Assembly (NCBI RefSeq): GCF_024679245.1
Contig: NC_090177.1
Span: 44,110,518 to 44,174,517 of the forward strand
Source: Pseudorasbora parva
Lineage: Eukaryota; Chordata; Actinopteri; Cypriniformes; Gobionidae
Direction of reading: 5' to 3'
Length of the DNA: 64,000 bases
Part shown: positions 21,206-31,257 of the stretch, in pieces
How positions within the stretch are numbered: the first letter of the stretch is position 1
Layout: each line of letters begins with the position of its first letter
The notes under the pieces: model-generated
The model's database searches: none
What the model was told of the DNA's origin: nothing
Seen by the model: only the letters and a program-made list of their open reading frames with translations
Translations under genes and position numbers: made by a program

Positions 21206-24028
21206 GCCCATCCTCTCCCGCATTTTGTCATTGAGAATGGCCTGCTGTACTGTGTCGCTCAGCGGAGGGGGGAGGAGAAGAAATTGCTGGTGGTACCTCG
21301 AGCTAAGACCGAAACCATCCTGGAGCTGGCACATTCCCATCCCATGGCAGGTCACCTCGGGACAGCCAACACCACTCAGCGCATCCGTGACCGTTTCCTT
21401 TGGCCGGGCCTGGAGGCCGAAGTGAAGCGGTTTTGCCAAGCCTGCCCGACCTGCCAGGTCACATCGCCCAAGACCCCTCCCCCCAGCCCGCTCATTCCGC
21501 TGCCTATCATCGAGGTGCCCTTCGAGCGGATCGGAATGGACATAGTGGGGCCGTTGCCAAAGTCTGCCCGCGGACACGAACACATCCTGGTAATCGTCGA
21601 CTACGCCACCCGGTACCCAGAAGCAGTTCCCCTTCGTAAGGCCACCGCGAAGTCCATCGCCCAGGAGCTGTTTCTGCTGGCCAGCCGAGTCGGCCTCCCC
21701 TCGGAGATCCTGACTGACCAGGGGACCCCGTTCATGTCCCGGCTAATGGCGGATCTTTGCAGGCTGCTGCGAGTGAAGCAGTTGAGGACCACGGTCTACC
21801 ACCCTCAGACGGACGGACTCGTAGAGAGATTCAATCAGACCCTAAAGCAGATGCTTAGACGCGTGGCGGCGGAGGATAAGCGGGATTGGGACCTCATGAT
21901 TCCCTACGTGCTCTTTGGGATCCGCGAAGTTCCCCAGGCCTCCACTGGCTTTACCCCCTTTGAGCTCCTGTTCGGCCGTCAACCACGTGGGCTCCTGGAC
22001 GTCGCCAGGGAGGCGTGGGAGCAGCAGCCTGCCCCTCATCGCACCATCATCGAACATGTTCGACAGATGAGAGAACGGATCGATCGAGTGATGCCATTGG
22101 TCCGGGAAAACCTCAGCAAGGCCCAACAAGCGCAGCAACGCCACTACGACCGGGCAGCCCAACCACGGGAATTCCAGCCCGGAGACCGCGTCATGGTACT
22201 GGTCCCCAGCTCTGCCTGCAAGTTCCTGGCCTCATGGAAAGGACCATATACAGTACTGGAAAGAATGGGACCAGTAACATACCGGCTGAGACAACCTGGA
22301 CGACGGCAGACAGAGCAACTCTATCATATCAACCTCCTGAAGAAGTGGGTGGGGACCCGGGACCAGCTGGCTGCTTTGAGTCTCACCGACCCCGTGGTTG
22401 TGGACGTCAACCCTCACCTTTCGGCTGCCCAGAAGACGGAGCTGCAGCACCTGGTCAGTCAGTTCCAGGATGTGTTCTCTTCCCAACCCGGGCAGACCAA
22501 CGTGATCCAGCATAACATCAAGACCCCCCCAGGAGTCATCGTCAGGCAACGGCCCTACCGCGTCCCGGAAGCTCGTCGGCAGGCTATTGAGGATGAGATC
22601 CAACAAATGCTAAAGTTGGGGGTAATTGAACCATCCCGGAGTCCGTGGTCCAGCCCCATTGAGATGGTCCCAAAGCCGGATGGCACCCTCCGCTTTTGTA
22701 ATGACTTCCGCCGCCTGAACGAAGTCTCCGAATTCGACGGGTACCCCATGCCTCGGGTCGACGAGCTGCTGGACCGCCTCGGAAGGGCCCGGTACATCAG
22801 CACCCTAGACCTCACCAAGGGCTATTGGCAGGTACCCCTATCTGAAACGGCTAAGCCGAAGACTGCTTTCTCAACCCCCAGTGGCCACTGGCAGTACCGG
22901 ACCCTTCCCTTTGGCCTGCACGGGGCCCCCGCAACATTCCAGAGAATGATGGACATCATCCTGCGGCCCCACCAGGCGTACGCAGCCGCCTACCTAGATG
23001 ACGTGGTGATCCACTCCGAGGCATGGGAGGAACATCTGGATCGTCTGCGGAGGGTGCTCTCGGAGCTCCGGCGGGCTGGACTCACCGCCAACCCCCGCAA
23101 ATGCCACCTAGCCCTCTCCGAGGCCAAGTACCTGGGCTTCCAAGTCGGCCGAGGCCTCATATGGCCGCAGGAAAAGAAAGTAGAGGCCATCCACTCTGCC
23201 CCGAGACCCCGGACGAAGACCCAGGTACGAGCCTTCTTGGGGTTGGCGGGGTATTACCGATGTTTTATCCCCAACTTCTCCTCTTTAGCCGCCCCCCTGA
23301 CAGACCTGACCAGGAAGGGGCAGCCGGAGAAAGTATGCTGGACCCCATCGCTTGAGGAGGCCTTTGCCCAAGTCAAAGCAGCGCTGACGTCCTCGCCCGT
23401 ACTCCGTGCTCCAGACTTCAGCGGCCCCTTCCTGCTGCAGACGGATGCCTCCGACACAGGACTGGGAGCCGTCCTGTCCCAAATCCAGGAAGGTGAGGAG
23501 CATCCGATCATTTACATCAGCAGGAAGCTGTCCCCGGCCGAGAGGAAGTACGCCACCGTGGAGAAAGAAGCCCTGGCCATCAAGTGGGCAGTCCTGGAGC
23601 TCCGGTACTACCTCCTAGGCCGCAAGTTTACCCTGGTCACAGACCACACGCCCCTACAGTGGATGGCCCGCGCCAAAGACACCAACGCCAGGGTGACCCG
23701 CTGGTTCCTAGCGCTCCAGGACTTCCACTTTGAGGTACAACATCGGGCCGGGGCTGCCAACGCGAACGCCGATGGCCTCTCACGGATCTGGACAGCGTAT
23801 GCAGGTCTGTCAGGGGTCATTCTCCACCCTCCCCTTACATCACCCCTGCTGTCTCCTTTTGTTCAAAGGACCAGAGCGACGCTTAGGGGGGGGGAATGTG
23901 ACGAGCATCCTCGGAAGAATCAGCGTCGCCCTGGTAACCAACACAAAACACCTGCACCTCCTCATCGCCGGCTGATCGGTCACAGCTGCTCCCAATCAGC
24001 CCACAGCCACATAAGCAGCACAGACTGA
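21206..24028 (+). CDS. Gmr1-like integrase-RT-RNase H polyprotein
   Basis: One uninterrupted frame of about 940 codons. Integrase: HSHPMAGH...CQACPTC zinc finger, then catalytic Asp in MDIVGPLP, Asp in LTDQGTPF and Glu in DGLVERFNQ. A chromo-less linker (FQPGDRVMVLVPS) follows. RT: WSSPIEMVPKPDG, RFCNDFRRLN and AAYLDDVVIH. RNase H: LQTDASDTGLGAV, EKEALAIKWAV and LVTDHTPLQW. The coding sequence appears intact apart from loss of its upstream fusion to gag-protease by a single frameshift, which suggests a comparatively young insertion. The true start is not an ATG here, since the frame is normally reached from gag. Confidence 0.87.
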   Translation, partial: AHPLPHFVIENGLLYCVAQRRGEEKKLLVVPRAKTETILELAHSHPMAGHLGTANTTQRIRDRFLWPGLEAEVKRFCQACPTCQVTSPKTPPPSPLIPLPIIEVPFERIGMDIVGPLPKSARGHEHILVIVDYATRYPEAVPLRKATAKSIAQELFLLASRVGLPSEILTDQGTPFMSRLMADLCRLLRVKQLRTTVYHPQTDGLVERFNQTLKQMLRRVAAEDKRDWDLMIPYVLFGIREVPQASTGFTPFELLFGRQPRGLLDVAREAWEQQPAPHRTIIEHVRQMRERIDRVMPLVRENLSKAQQAQQRHYDRAAQPREFQPGDRVMVLVPSSACKFLASWKGPYTVLERMGPVTYRLRQPGRRQTEQLYHINLLKKWVGTRDQLAALSLTDPVVVDVNPHLSAAQKTELQHLVSQFQDVFSSQPGQTNVIQHNIKTPPGVIVRQRPYRVPEARRQAIEDEIQQMLKLGVIEPSRSPWSSPIEMVPKPDGTLRFCNDFRRLNEVSEFDGYPMPRVDELLDRLGRARYISTLDLTKGYWQVPLSETAKPKTAFSTPSGHWQYRTLPFGLHGAPATFQRMMDIILRPHQAYAAAYLDDVVIHSEAWEEHLDRLRRVLSELRRAGLTANPRKCHLALSEAKYLGFQVGRGLIWPQEKKVEAIHSAPRPRTKTQVRAFLGLAGYYRCFIPNFSSLAAPLTDLTRKGQPEKVCWTPSLEEAFAQVKAALTSSPVLRAPDFSGPFLLQTDASDTGLGAVLSQIQEGEEHPIIYISRKLSPAERKYATVEKEALAIKWAVLELRYYLLGRKFTLVTDHTPLQWMARAKDTNARVTRWFLALQDFHFEVQHRAGAANANADGLSRIWTAYAGLSGVILHPPLTSPLLSPFVQRTRATLRGGECDEHPRKNQRRPGNQHKTPAPPHRRLIGHSCSQSAHSHISSTD
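23885..23896 (+). promoter_or_regulatory. Polypurine tract of the Gmr1-like element
   Basis: A run of nine G then AA (AGGGGGGGGGAA) sits directly before the LTR TG, the usual plus-strand primer site. Confidence 0.8.
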
Positions 24029-24309
24029 GCAGATGGGGAGACTGAGGTCTTGAGCCGACAAAACGCTGGTCTAACCTTTGTTTCTCTGTTCTCCCCAGAA
24101 AGCAGCGAGTGACCGACAGCCCACCCCTTTGGAGCACGTCTGGGTCACCCACTTTTGGTTGGATTGAGCACTGAAGAGCACTTAAAGCACCAGCCACCAC
24201 GCACCGGATTCCCTTCCTTCACCAGTTTGATTTCACTGTAAATAAATCTACCCTCCGGGGCCACTTTTCACGAAGCCTGCCTTGTCGAGTGGTTCTTCAC
24301 CCCGTGACA
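23897..24309 (+). repeat. 3' LTR of the Gmr1-like element
   Basis: 413 bp from TGTGACGAGC to CCCGTGACA, with TGT/ACA ends and an AATAAA near 24241. Its 5' partner is absent, so it cannot be dated by LTR comparison. Confidence 0.85.
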
Positions 24310-24360
24310 ATATATACAGGTATAATGAAGTGGCAGTGGATTTCAGAATCCCCCCCTTCA
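24310..24360 (-). repeat. Solo LTR, 5' section
   Basis: The first 51 bp of the split solo LTR (minus-strand start TGAAGGGGGGG), cut off from the rest by the Gmr1-like insertion. It abuts the GTTC duplication at 24361-24364. Confidence 0.75.
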
Positions 24361-24530
24361 GTTCTTAATGGAAGCTGCTTGCAATACTCGCAAGCAGCCC
24401 CCTCGAGGGCTGCCTGGGCATGCTGCGCTCCCAAACAGATCACTCAAAGAGAGTGTGTATCCCCACCCCACATGTAGCGTGGGCAGGGATGAACACAACC
24501 CTTGGAACTGTTCACTCGCCATTATATCTC
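24361..24530 (-). pseudogene. DIRS gag, N-terminal part
   Basis: The minus strand reads VHPCPRYMWGGDTHSL, stop, VICLGAQHAQAALEGAACEY and CKQLPLRT, the Cys-containing N-terminus of DIRS gag. The in-frame TGA probably derives from CGA or TGC. It joins LRSRRALF at 19217 when the LTR insertion is removed. Confidence 0.7.
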
Positions 24531-24550
24531 CTTTTTTTTCTTTTTTTGTT

Positions 24551-25061
<511 letters not shown>

Positions 25062-25140
25062 GGTGGAAAAATTCTCTCTCATAGACAGACAAAAACACCA
25101 AATAGACAGACAGGTTTACACAGTTCGCTTACTGAAGGCA

Positions 25141-25294
25141 CAGAAGCTAGTTTCTGTTTGTGTTCGCGGATGCTTTATAGTTTCCGGTCGATGACGTCAC
25201 CACGTCGATGACGTTCGATCTCCTGAATGGACTGGTTCTACACGCGCTTCACGACGCAATCACACAGAGGCGTTCTCACAGCGTTTCGATGCAG
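25141..25294 (-). repeat. DIRS right inverted terminal repeat
   Basis: Complement of 15229-15385. The element then ends with right-specific sequence GAGTTCCCAGATAGGGAACT at about 25297-25317. Confidence 0.85.
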
Positions 25295-25317
25295 CTCGAG
25301 TTCCCAGATAGGGAACT

Positions 25318-26609
25318 CTGCTATTTTTCATATAGCTGAAGTAAACCCATGTACAGGAGAATAGAATTGCCATTTTGGCTACAGTGTAATTTACAATTGC
25401 ATTAACCATGAAAATGTTTTCATCACAGCAGGATTCAGTCACTCTGACTTTTGCACTTTATTATGCTCTTTAACACAAACATTGGTGGGGGGAGATGTTG
25501 AGCCAACCACACCTCACTCACATTCTCATGCTGGCTGCCAGTTCAACAGGACCAAATTTGCATCACAATTGTAAACCCTCCTCATCATGTTTGGGCATGA
25601 TACACATAGCCACAGCTAAATGCATTCACATAGATTTGATCTTTACACACAAAGTCAAATCTACATCTGCCTCATAAAAATTCTTAACATTTAGATTGTA
25701 TTATAACTGTGAATTTCTTCCAGTTATTGTTTGTTTTGTTTTTCTTTAGATTTACTAATTCAGTTAGTTATTATTTGTCTCACCAAGTTAAAAATCAAAA
25801 TTTACGTTAGTATTTCTCATTCTTACCTATTTTAACAATGCATTTGATTTGAAACATTTCTGGAACAAATTTGATTATTATATTTTGTCCATTTGACTTG
25901 CAACAATGTTTTTGATTTTGAACTTATTTGATTATTTGAATTTTGTCCATTTGACTCGGAACAATGTTTTAGGACATCCATTCAATTGAATCTCTGTATT
26001 TGGTTACACTGAATACTTTGTTGATACGCTTCATGAAAAAAGGGTTTAAAACCAGCAATGATTGTTGTTTTGTTATAATGCAAATTATTTTTAATGTTTC
26101 CAGAAACAATGTAAGAGCTTGTGAGATCTTCTTTTATTCTCAACCTTGACCACTTTATTAAGTATATTGATTTAAGGGCTTATTGCCAGAGACCATTTTA
26201 ATCTGACCACATCAAACTTCTGACCAATGACAAATGCCATGTATGCTTTTGCTCTTTGTGGTGGTGCTATATGTTCTTTTAATCACAGGATCCCTGCTGG
26301 ACAAGTTTACATCCTGTGTCCTCAGGAAGAGGGACAAGCGTTTGCTCTAACCTTCAATGACTGTTCTCTCGAGGTGTGAGGTATTCAATGGACGTTTTGC
26401 ATATCAAAGAATGATGCAACACCATTTGATGGAGCCTTCCCATGCAAGACTGCAATGAGAACAAAGACCGAACTGGCAAACTGCTTTTGCAACATTTCTG
26501 GATGACAAGTCTGAAGATGACATCTACACACAACTGGAAGAATGTCTTTGTGTTCTGTGTCACCTCTGGGCGCATTTTATGAACTTGGCCAAAGGTGCCA
26601 TGGGAGGAC
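25318..26609 (+). other. 3' internal remnant of the pol-less LTR element
   Basis: No open gene. AT-rich, ending with a short purine-rich GGGAGGA beside the right LTR, which could be a decayed polypurine tract. By position it is the internal region between the DIRS insertion and the 3' LTR. Confidence 0.4.
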
Positions 26610-26954
26610 TAAAAGAATCCAAAATAATCAAAGATATTTGATATTTTAATTAGAACAAAGACATTCGTTTTACTGTGTTCCGCCCCCCTCTCTCTTATCA
26701 GTGGGGCTGTTTGGGATTCCTAAAGACAAAGAGATGTTGAGGGCCTGTAGGCCAAATGTGTGCCACACCTGTAGTACAATGGGGGATGTTTGGTCTGATT
26801 GGTCAGTTTGAATGTCTCAGGGTTTCAGTCACATGGTCAAGGGATGGATGAAAGAAGATTGCAACTGACGTTGCTCGGGGGTCTTTTTCTTCTTTTTCTT
26901 CTTTTTTTTCTTTCTGGCTGTCGCTTCTAGGGGCCTTCTTTGGCTCTTCTCTTT

Positions 26955-27034
<80 letters not shown>

Positions 27035-27414
27035 AGGTAACATTCTACACATGCTGGGTACGATTAATGGTATAAGTTTTTATCATCTCATTCATCTATT
27101 ATGTAACTATTTTAAGTGTAACCATAACCGGATTTTGTCATTAAATTCTTTCAATTATAAAGGATTTGCTAACTAGTTTTGGTTTGGTATTGACTTTGAA
27201 GTGCTACCTATTGCAATACAATATAGTCACATTAAAGCAACGCTCTCCCACATATTTTGCTATTGTAACTGCACTTATTTCCGTCGTTGGTATAAGTTGC
27301 AGTGGGTGGTTATAGACAAGAAATGTACAGTTTTCTACCATCACGCTGATAACGTTTCTTTAGTCGTTCGGCAACCCTGCAAACAGAACCACTGTAGGCG
27401 ATCCACCCATACAT
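26610..27414 (+). repeat. 3' LTR of the pol-less element
   Basis: 805 bp, start TAAAAGAATCC (the left LTR has TGTAAGAATCC), end CCATACA. It has a (CT)n tract at 26955-27027 and an extra ~190 bp (27135-27330) absent from the left LTR. TTGT follows it, matching the bases before the left LTR. Confidence 0.7.
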
Positions 27415-28239
27415 TGTCTGCATCACATTCCCACTTTCTGCATCACATTCCCACTTTCATCTATTTAACCCCTAGCAGTTGATGGTCGCACCGGCGCGAC
27501 AGCCTCAATTTTTTTCTTTTAAGTGCCAAAGAGACTTAAATAACTCTGTCAATTTTTATAATTCAGGCAGGTGTTAGACATCATTATAACCTGTTACATT
27601 TCTACTTTTATTTGTGTACAAAAAAAACATGTTGTGCTTTTTGCTAAAAGAAAACAAACACGATGCGCGATCTGCAGCCTCTCAATGACTTTCATTCAGA
27701 TGGTCTTCAGATAATGAACTGTAACTTATACTGTATGTGATTACTATAGTGAATACTCACAAACATGAGACGCGTCTACAAAAACGATGAAATGGCAGAT
27801 TTGAAATAATGTAAATCAAATCAAAAACAAATATCCTGTGTTTATGCAATCTGTTAGAAAAGACAGAGATATCAGTCGTTCTCGAGCCTGTTCATTAGGG
27901 TTAATGGGCATGCCCATGGAGCGTGCGTTCTTTTAAAATTTAAATACTACAAGATCCATGAGAGCAGAGTCATGCACACATCAACTCAAATAAACAAATC
28001 AAGATTCGTGAATGTACTTAACATCACTTTGTGACATAGTGAGGAATAATCCTGGAATAATTTACCTCAGAAGAAAAGCTGTTTATTTCTAAGAGTAACT
28101 GCCAGCCCATTGTGAGATAAGTTTATTCTGTTAGTGTCTGTGAATATTAAACCGCAAAAGACTATTTAAATATGAATCCTGATGCAACATAAAATATTAT
28201 AGAGGTTATCCTTTGGACGGGAACACATAACTGGGTTTA
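27415..28239. repeat. AT-rich repeat, probably a TTAA-type transposon fragment
   Basis: No gene. Around 27468 the motif TTAACCCCTAGCAG resembles the end of a TTAA-targeting DNA element. 27985-28095 (ACACATCAACTCAAATAAAC onward) recurs at 34475-34583, which confirms a dispersed repeat. The family is uncertain. Confidence 0.4.
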
Positions 28240-29476
28240 TGCTGACAGCTAGTGGTTGCCCACTGTTGGGTCCCGGCCTTAGCTGGCAATACCCGAGGGT
28301 GGGCTCATGCCCTAGCACGACGAGACGCTGTTTCTGCTGCGCGGTCCCTTCAGGACAGGGACCGGCAGGCCTACAGCATGGTTTACCTACCAGGCAGGCT
28401 TAAGGGCTCCCCTCACTGAGGGTCGTCTGCGAGCCTACGGCCGCCTGAGCCTGATCAGATGGTCAGGCCCCCCTCTGGGCCTCCCGGTTAGATCAGCCCC
28501 GTAGGCCTGTCCGGCCTCCTGAGCACCCCTGTAATATATGTGTTCAGTAGATCCTAGGATCGACCTGAAGAGACTCCCCTCGCTGGCAAGGGTTAGAAAG
28601 CACTATGCTGAGTACTGCTCTCCAGGATTCCCGTCTCTGAGTTCCGGTTTGAGGAAGACACTGCCAGTTTGCAGTCCCTCAGTCTGGATGCTCATGAGTA
28701 AGCAAAAGTCCGGAGGCTCTGTTTCTAAACAGACAGGGTTGGCCAAGCCGGGGTGTCCCACATAAGTGATGCTAGGTCAGGCCTCCCTGGTGGCATTCAG
28801 TGAAGGGTTTCCCGAACAGTGGCCGGCTGGGGCGCCCTCGGGCCCCCTAGCCACATTCCCTTAAAGGGACCCCTTCTGTTGAAGTAGTTGGTCCCAGGCC
28901 TTTGAGCAGCTGAGGGTAAGAGACCTCAGATAAAATTAATAAGGTCCTCTCTTAGGCATATAGCTTGGGCTATGACCATAGGGAATTATATCATTGACAG
29001 CCTAGTGTGACCAGAGGGGGAGTGGTTCAGACTTTTCTTTCGAACTCTTGTCCAGATAGTTGTCACTGCTAGTAAGGGACATGCACTCCCCTCAGCATGG
29101 CGGCGTGGGTATATCGTTCCCCGTAGCGTCAGCTGACGCAGCTCGAGTTCCCTTTCGAAAGGGAACCTCCCCGGTTACGACTGTAACCTTAGTTCCCTGA
29201 GAACAGGGAACGAGACGCTGCGTCAGGTTGCCATGCTTCAAGGTGCGCCTGCCCACAGTCCCTTCAAACGAAGCGGATAGCGTCATGTTTGCACAGAGAC
29301 CCGGACTTCCTGGTCGCATGGTGATGACGTCACAAGCTGCCAACAGTCAGCAAGATTGTGATTTGATAGCGATTTCAGACACCTGTCACGCTGAAGGCGT
29401 TCCCCGTAGCGTCAGCTGACGCAGCGTCTCGTTCCCTGTTCTCAGGGAACTAAGGTGAGAGTCGTAACCGGGAACG
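28240..29476 (+). mobile_element. Second DIRS element, 3' end only
   Basis: A GC-rich post-coding region of a DIRS element followed by an internal complementary region near 29120-29225 (GCGTCAGCTGACGCAG, then the joined ends) and a terminal repeat ending about 29476 with GAGAGTCGTAACCGGG. The RT and recombinase genes are gone. It is a different subfamily from the 15-25 kb DIRS: the ends share the TCCCTGAG style but not sequence. Plus orientation. Confidence 0.65.
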
Positions 29477-29932
29477 TTATTATTCCTGACATAACAATCC
29501 GACCAACATGGATTCAGCAAGTGGTGAGTGGAGGAACGTTTTTGCTACTATAATGTCCGTATGGATCAACAGGAGGAACAGCTTTTGGCCACAGGTCGTA
29601 CAGTGCAAGCCTTGGTGGCACAGGTGTCAGAGGTACCTGCTAGAGACATATTGGATTACTCCCTTATCGATGATTTCATTCGACAGGTAGCTGCTCATTG
29701 GAACGCCAGAAGGCATCCCTAGGGGAGGGGTACTGTCACGGTTCACAGGTCAGTGGATTTTTCTGTTTGTTTTGTTGATCAGTTGTTGCACGTGTCCCGA
29801 AGATCTGGGCAACTAAAGATAGCTCATTAGCGATCAGTCGCAGCTCATCAGTGCTGCTATTTAATATCTCTGTGTTTTTTCGTTCTGTGTCGGATACTCT
29901 GCCCTGTTCCTGTTGTCAATGTTGCTAGTTTG

Positions 29933-29933
<1 letters not shown>
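29477..29933 (+). mobile_element. Internally deleted Ty3/gypsy: gag start fused to 3' LTR
   Basis: Leader-like sequence and an ATGGATTCAGC at 29509 precede a gag-type start (MDQQEEQLLATGRTVQALVA in another frame). After ~220 bp of gag it jumps to GGGGAGGGGTAC, a polypurine tract, and an LTR beginning TGTCACGG at 29734. The LTR is cut at a T-run (29934-29963). Everything from gag to RNase H is deleted. Confidence 0.6.
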
Positions 29934-29967
<34 letters not shown>

Positions 29968-30248
29968 TGTGAATGACACAAGTCTGATGTCCCCAAAGAA
30001 CTGTACAGCATTGCCTAATGGTCTGACTAGTAGAGCCACTCTTAGACGCCACATTGTTTTAAACGCTGTTGTTAGTCACAGCTGGGGCATTTGGCCCCTC
30101 ACTTCACCTGCACACATTTTTTTTTTTTTTTGATTGTATGCATTCATTCAGCCATGATCATATCCTAAATAGTTTGAGCATTTGATTTTGTTATATTTAG
30201 TTGTGACTATACCCCATTAAGTTTGTAACTTTTGAACAACACGTGTAC
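29934..30248. other. T-rich intron sequence beside a samhd1 exon
   Basis: A T-run at 29934-29963 and another at 30117-30131; otherwise ordinary intron sequence. No gene or recognised repeat. Confidence 0.5.
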
Positions 30249-30353
30249 CTGTTTTTTGCGGATCTTGATGGCTTGGCTGGGATCATTCTTACAGTAAAAG
30301 TAGACACTGTTGATAGGGTTTTTCTCCTTCTTCCCATAATCCATGTGAATGAC
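30249..30353 (-). CDS. samhd1: samhd1 exon (VIHMDYG...IRKKQ)
   Basis: 105 bp, 35 codons, phase 0 on both sides: [16 protein letters not shown] then [19 protein letters not shown]. It matches the human VINMDYG-to-TKNQ segment that contributes to the tetramer interface. The donor is GTACACGTG. It ends just before the 24.2-kb intron holding the nested stack. Confidence 0.95.
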
Positions 30354-30572
30354 CTAAAGAACAAATGAGGATAGTTATCAAAACCCTGTCAGTGCAGTTT
30401 GACATGCTGTTCTACACTCTTTTTAAACAGCACTTCACTAAATCATTAACAGAATCAAAAACAGAGTGCAACCAACATAGTCCATTCCACAAACAAATAA
30501 AATAATCATGACTCAAAAAAAGACAAGAACTATTACTTAGGCTACTTACTATTACTATTATTACAGTACACA

Positions 30573-30719
30573 AGTAGCCTGACAAGCCAAACCCACATCA
30601 AGATGTTTGGTCTGGAAACTCACCATTGACTGCTCAATCCGATGGGCGGGATAAACGGTTGTCTTTCAAACTCCCTCTGCACGCGATAGAATAGTGCAAC
30701 CAACCAGAGCAACTATCTA
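30573..30719 (+). mobile_element. hAT MITE fragment
   Basis: 147 bp matching the left half of 6925-7251 (TAGCCTGACAAGCC onward, ending in ACCAACCAGAGCAAC). The right end is missing. Confidence 0.7.
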
Positions 30720-31255
30720 ATTATCATTTAGGATAAATCAAATTATCACACAGATTCACATGTTAAGCTTATAATAATGATTTATAATTTGAGCCGTCAG
30801 GTGGGATTTGGAAGGAAATGTCAGTTTAAGGTCACTTGTCAATAAGTGGTTATGTAAGTTCAGCAAACAGAGAAGATCAGAATGTTAGAGCGTGAGGTGA
30901 AAGTGTGTAATCTAATGAGCAACATTATCAACACAATGTCAAACATCAGATTAAAATTTGATGGTAAAACCAATAAAATCTTGTTCAGAAAAGAGCTTAC
31001 AAGCAAACAGGAAAAGAGCCTGAAATAAAGCTTGTATCAACTTTGGACTTGATTTTCAGAAATGGCGAAAACTCTGAGACTTTAAAGGATTTAAAGACAG
31101 ATATCTAGCAATCATTTTTTTCTTAGTTTTGACATCATTAAACTGATAATATGATGGCCAGTAAGCACAGGTACACTGATACACCTCAAGCCATCACATT
31201 AATTCACAATGAAGAACCGAGTCGAAGCCAAAATCAATGTTTTCCACAAGTGACT
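30720..31255. other. Unannotated intron sequence
   Basis: AT-rich samhd1 intron sequence before the Tc1 element. No repeat or gene was recognised. Confidence 0.5.
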
Positions 31256-31257
31256 TA

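Larger units (their letters stand above)
20149..24309 (+). mobile_element. Gmr1-like Ty3/gypsy element (5' truncated)
   Basis: Inserted in the solo LTR, this element has gag with a SCAN-like region, protease, integrase, RT and RNase H in that order, a polypurine tract and a 413-bp 3' LTR. Integrase lying before RT is the defining trait of Gmr1-like elements; ordinary Ty3/gypsy has it last. The 5' LTR, primer site and gag start are missing. High GC contrasts with the AT-rich neighbours. ATATA occurs on both sides, but this is AT-rich sequence and may be chance. Confidence 0.88.

Noticed and set aside
20144..24314. ATATA target duplication for the Gmr1-like element
   Set aside because: Both flanks are AT-rich and the 5' LTR is missing, so a true duplication at a truncated end is not expected; treated as chance.
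28538..28765. 75-codon plus-strand frame in the second DIRS fragment
   Set aside because: It lies in the post-coding region of the DIRS element and matches no DIRS protein part.
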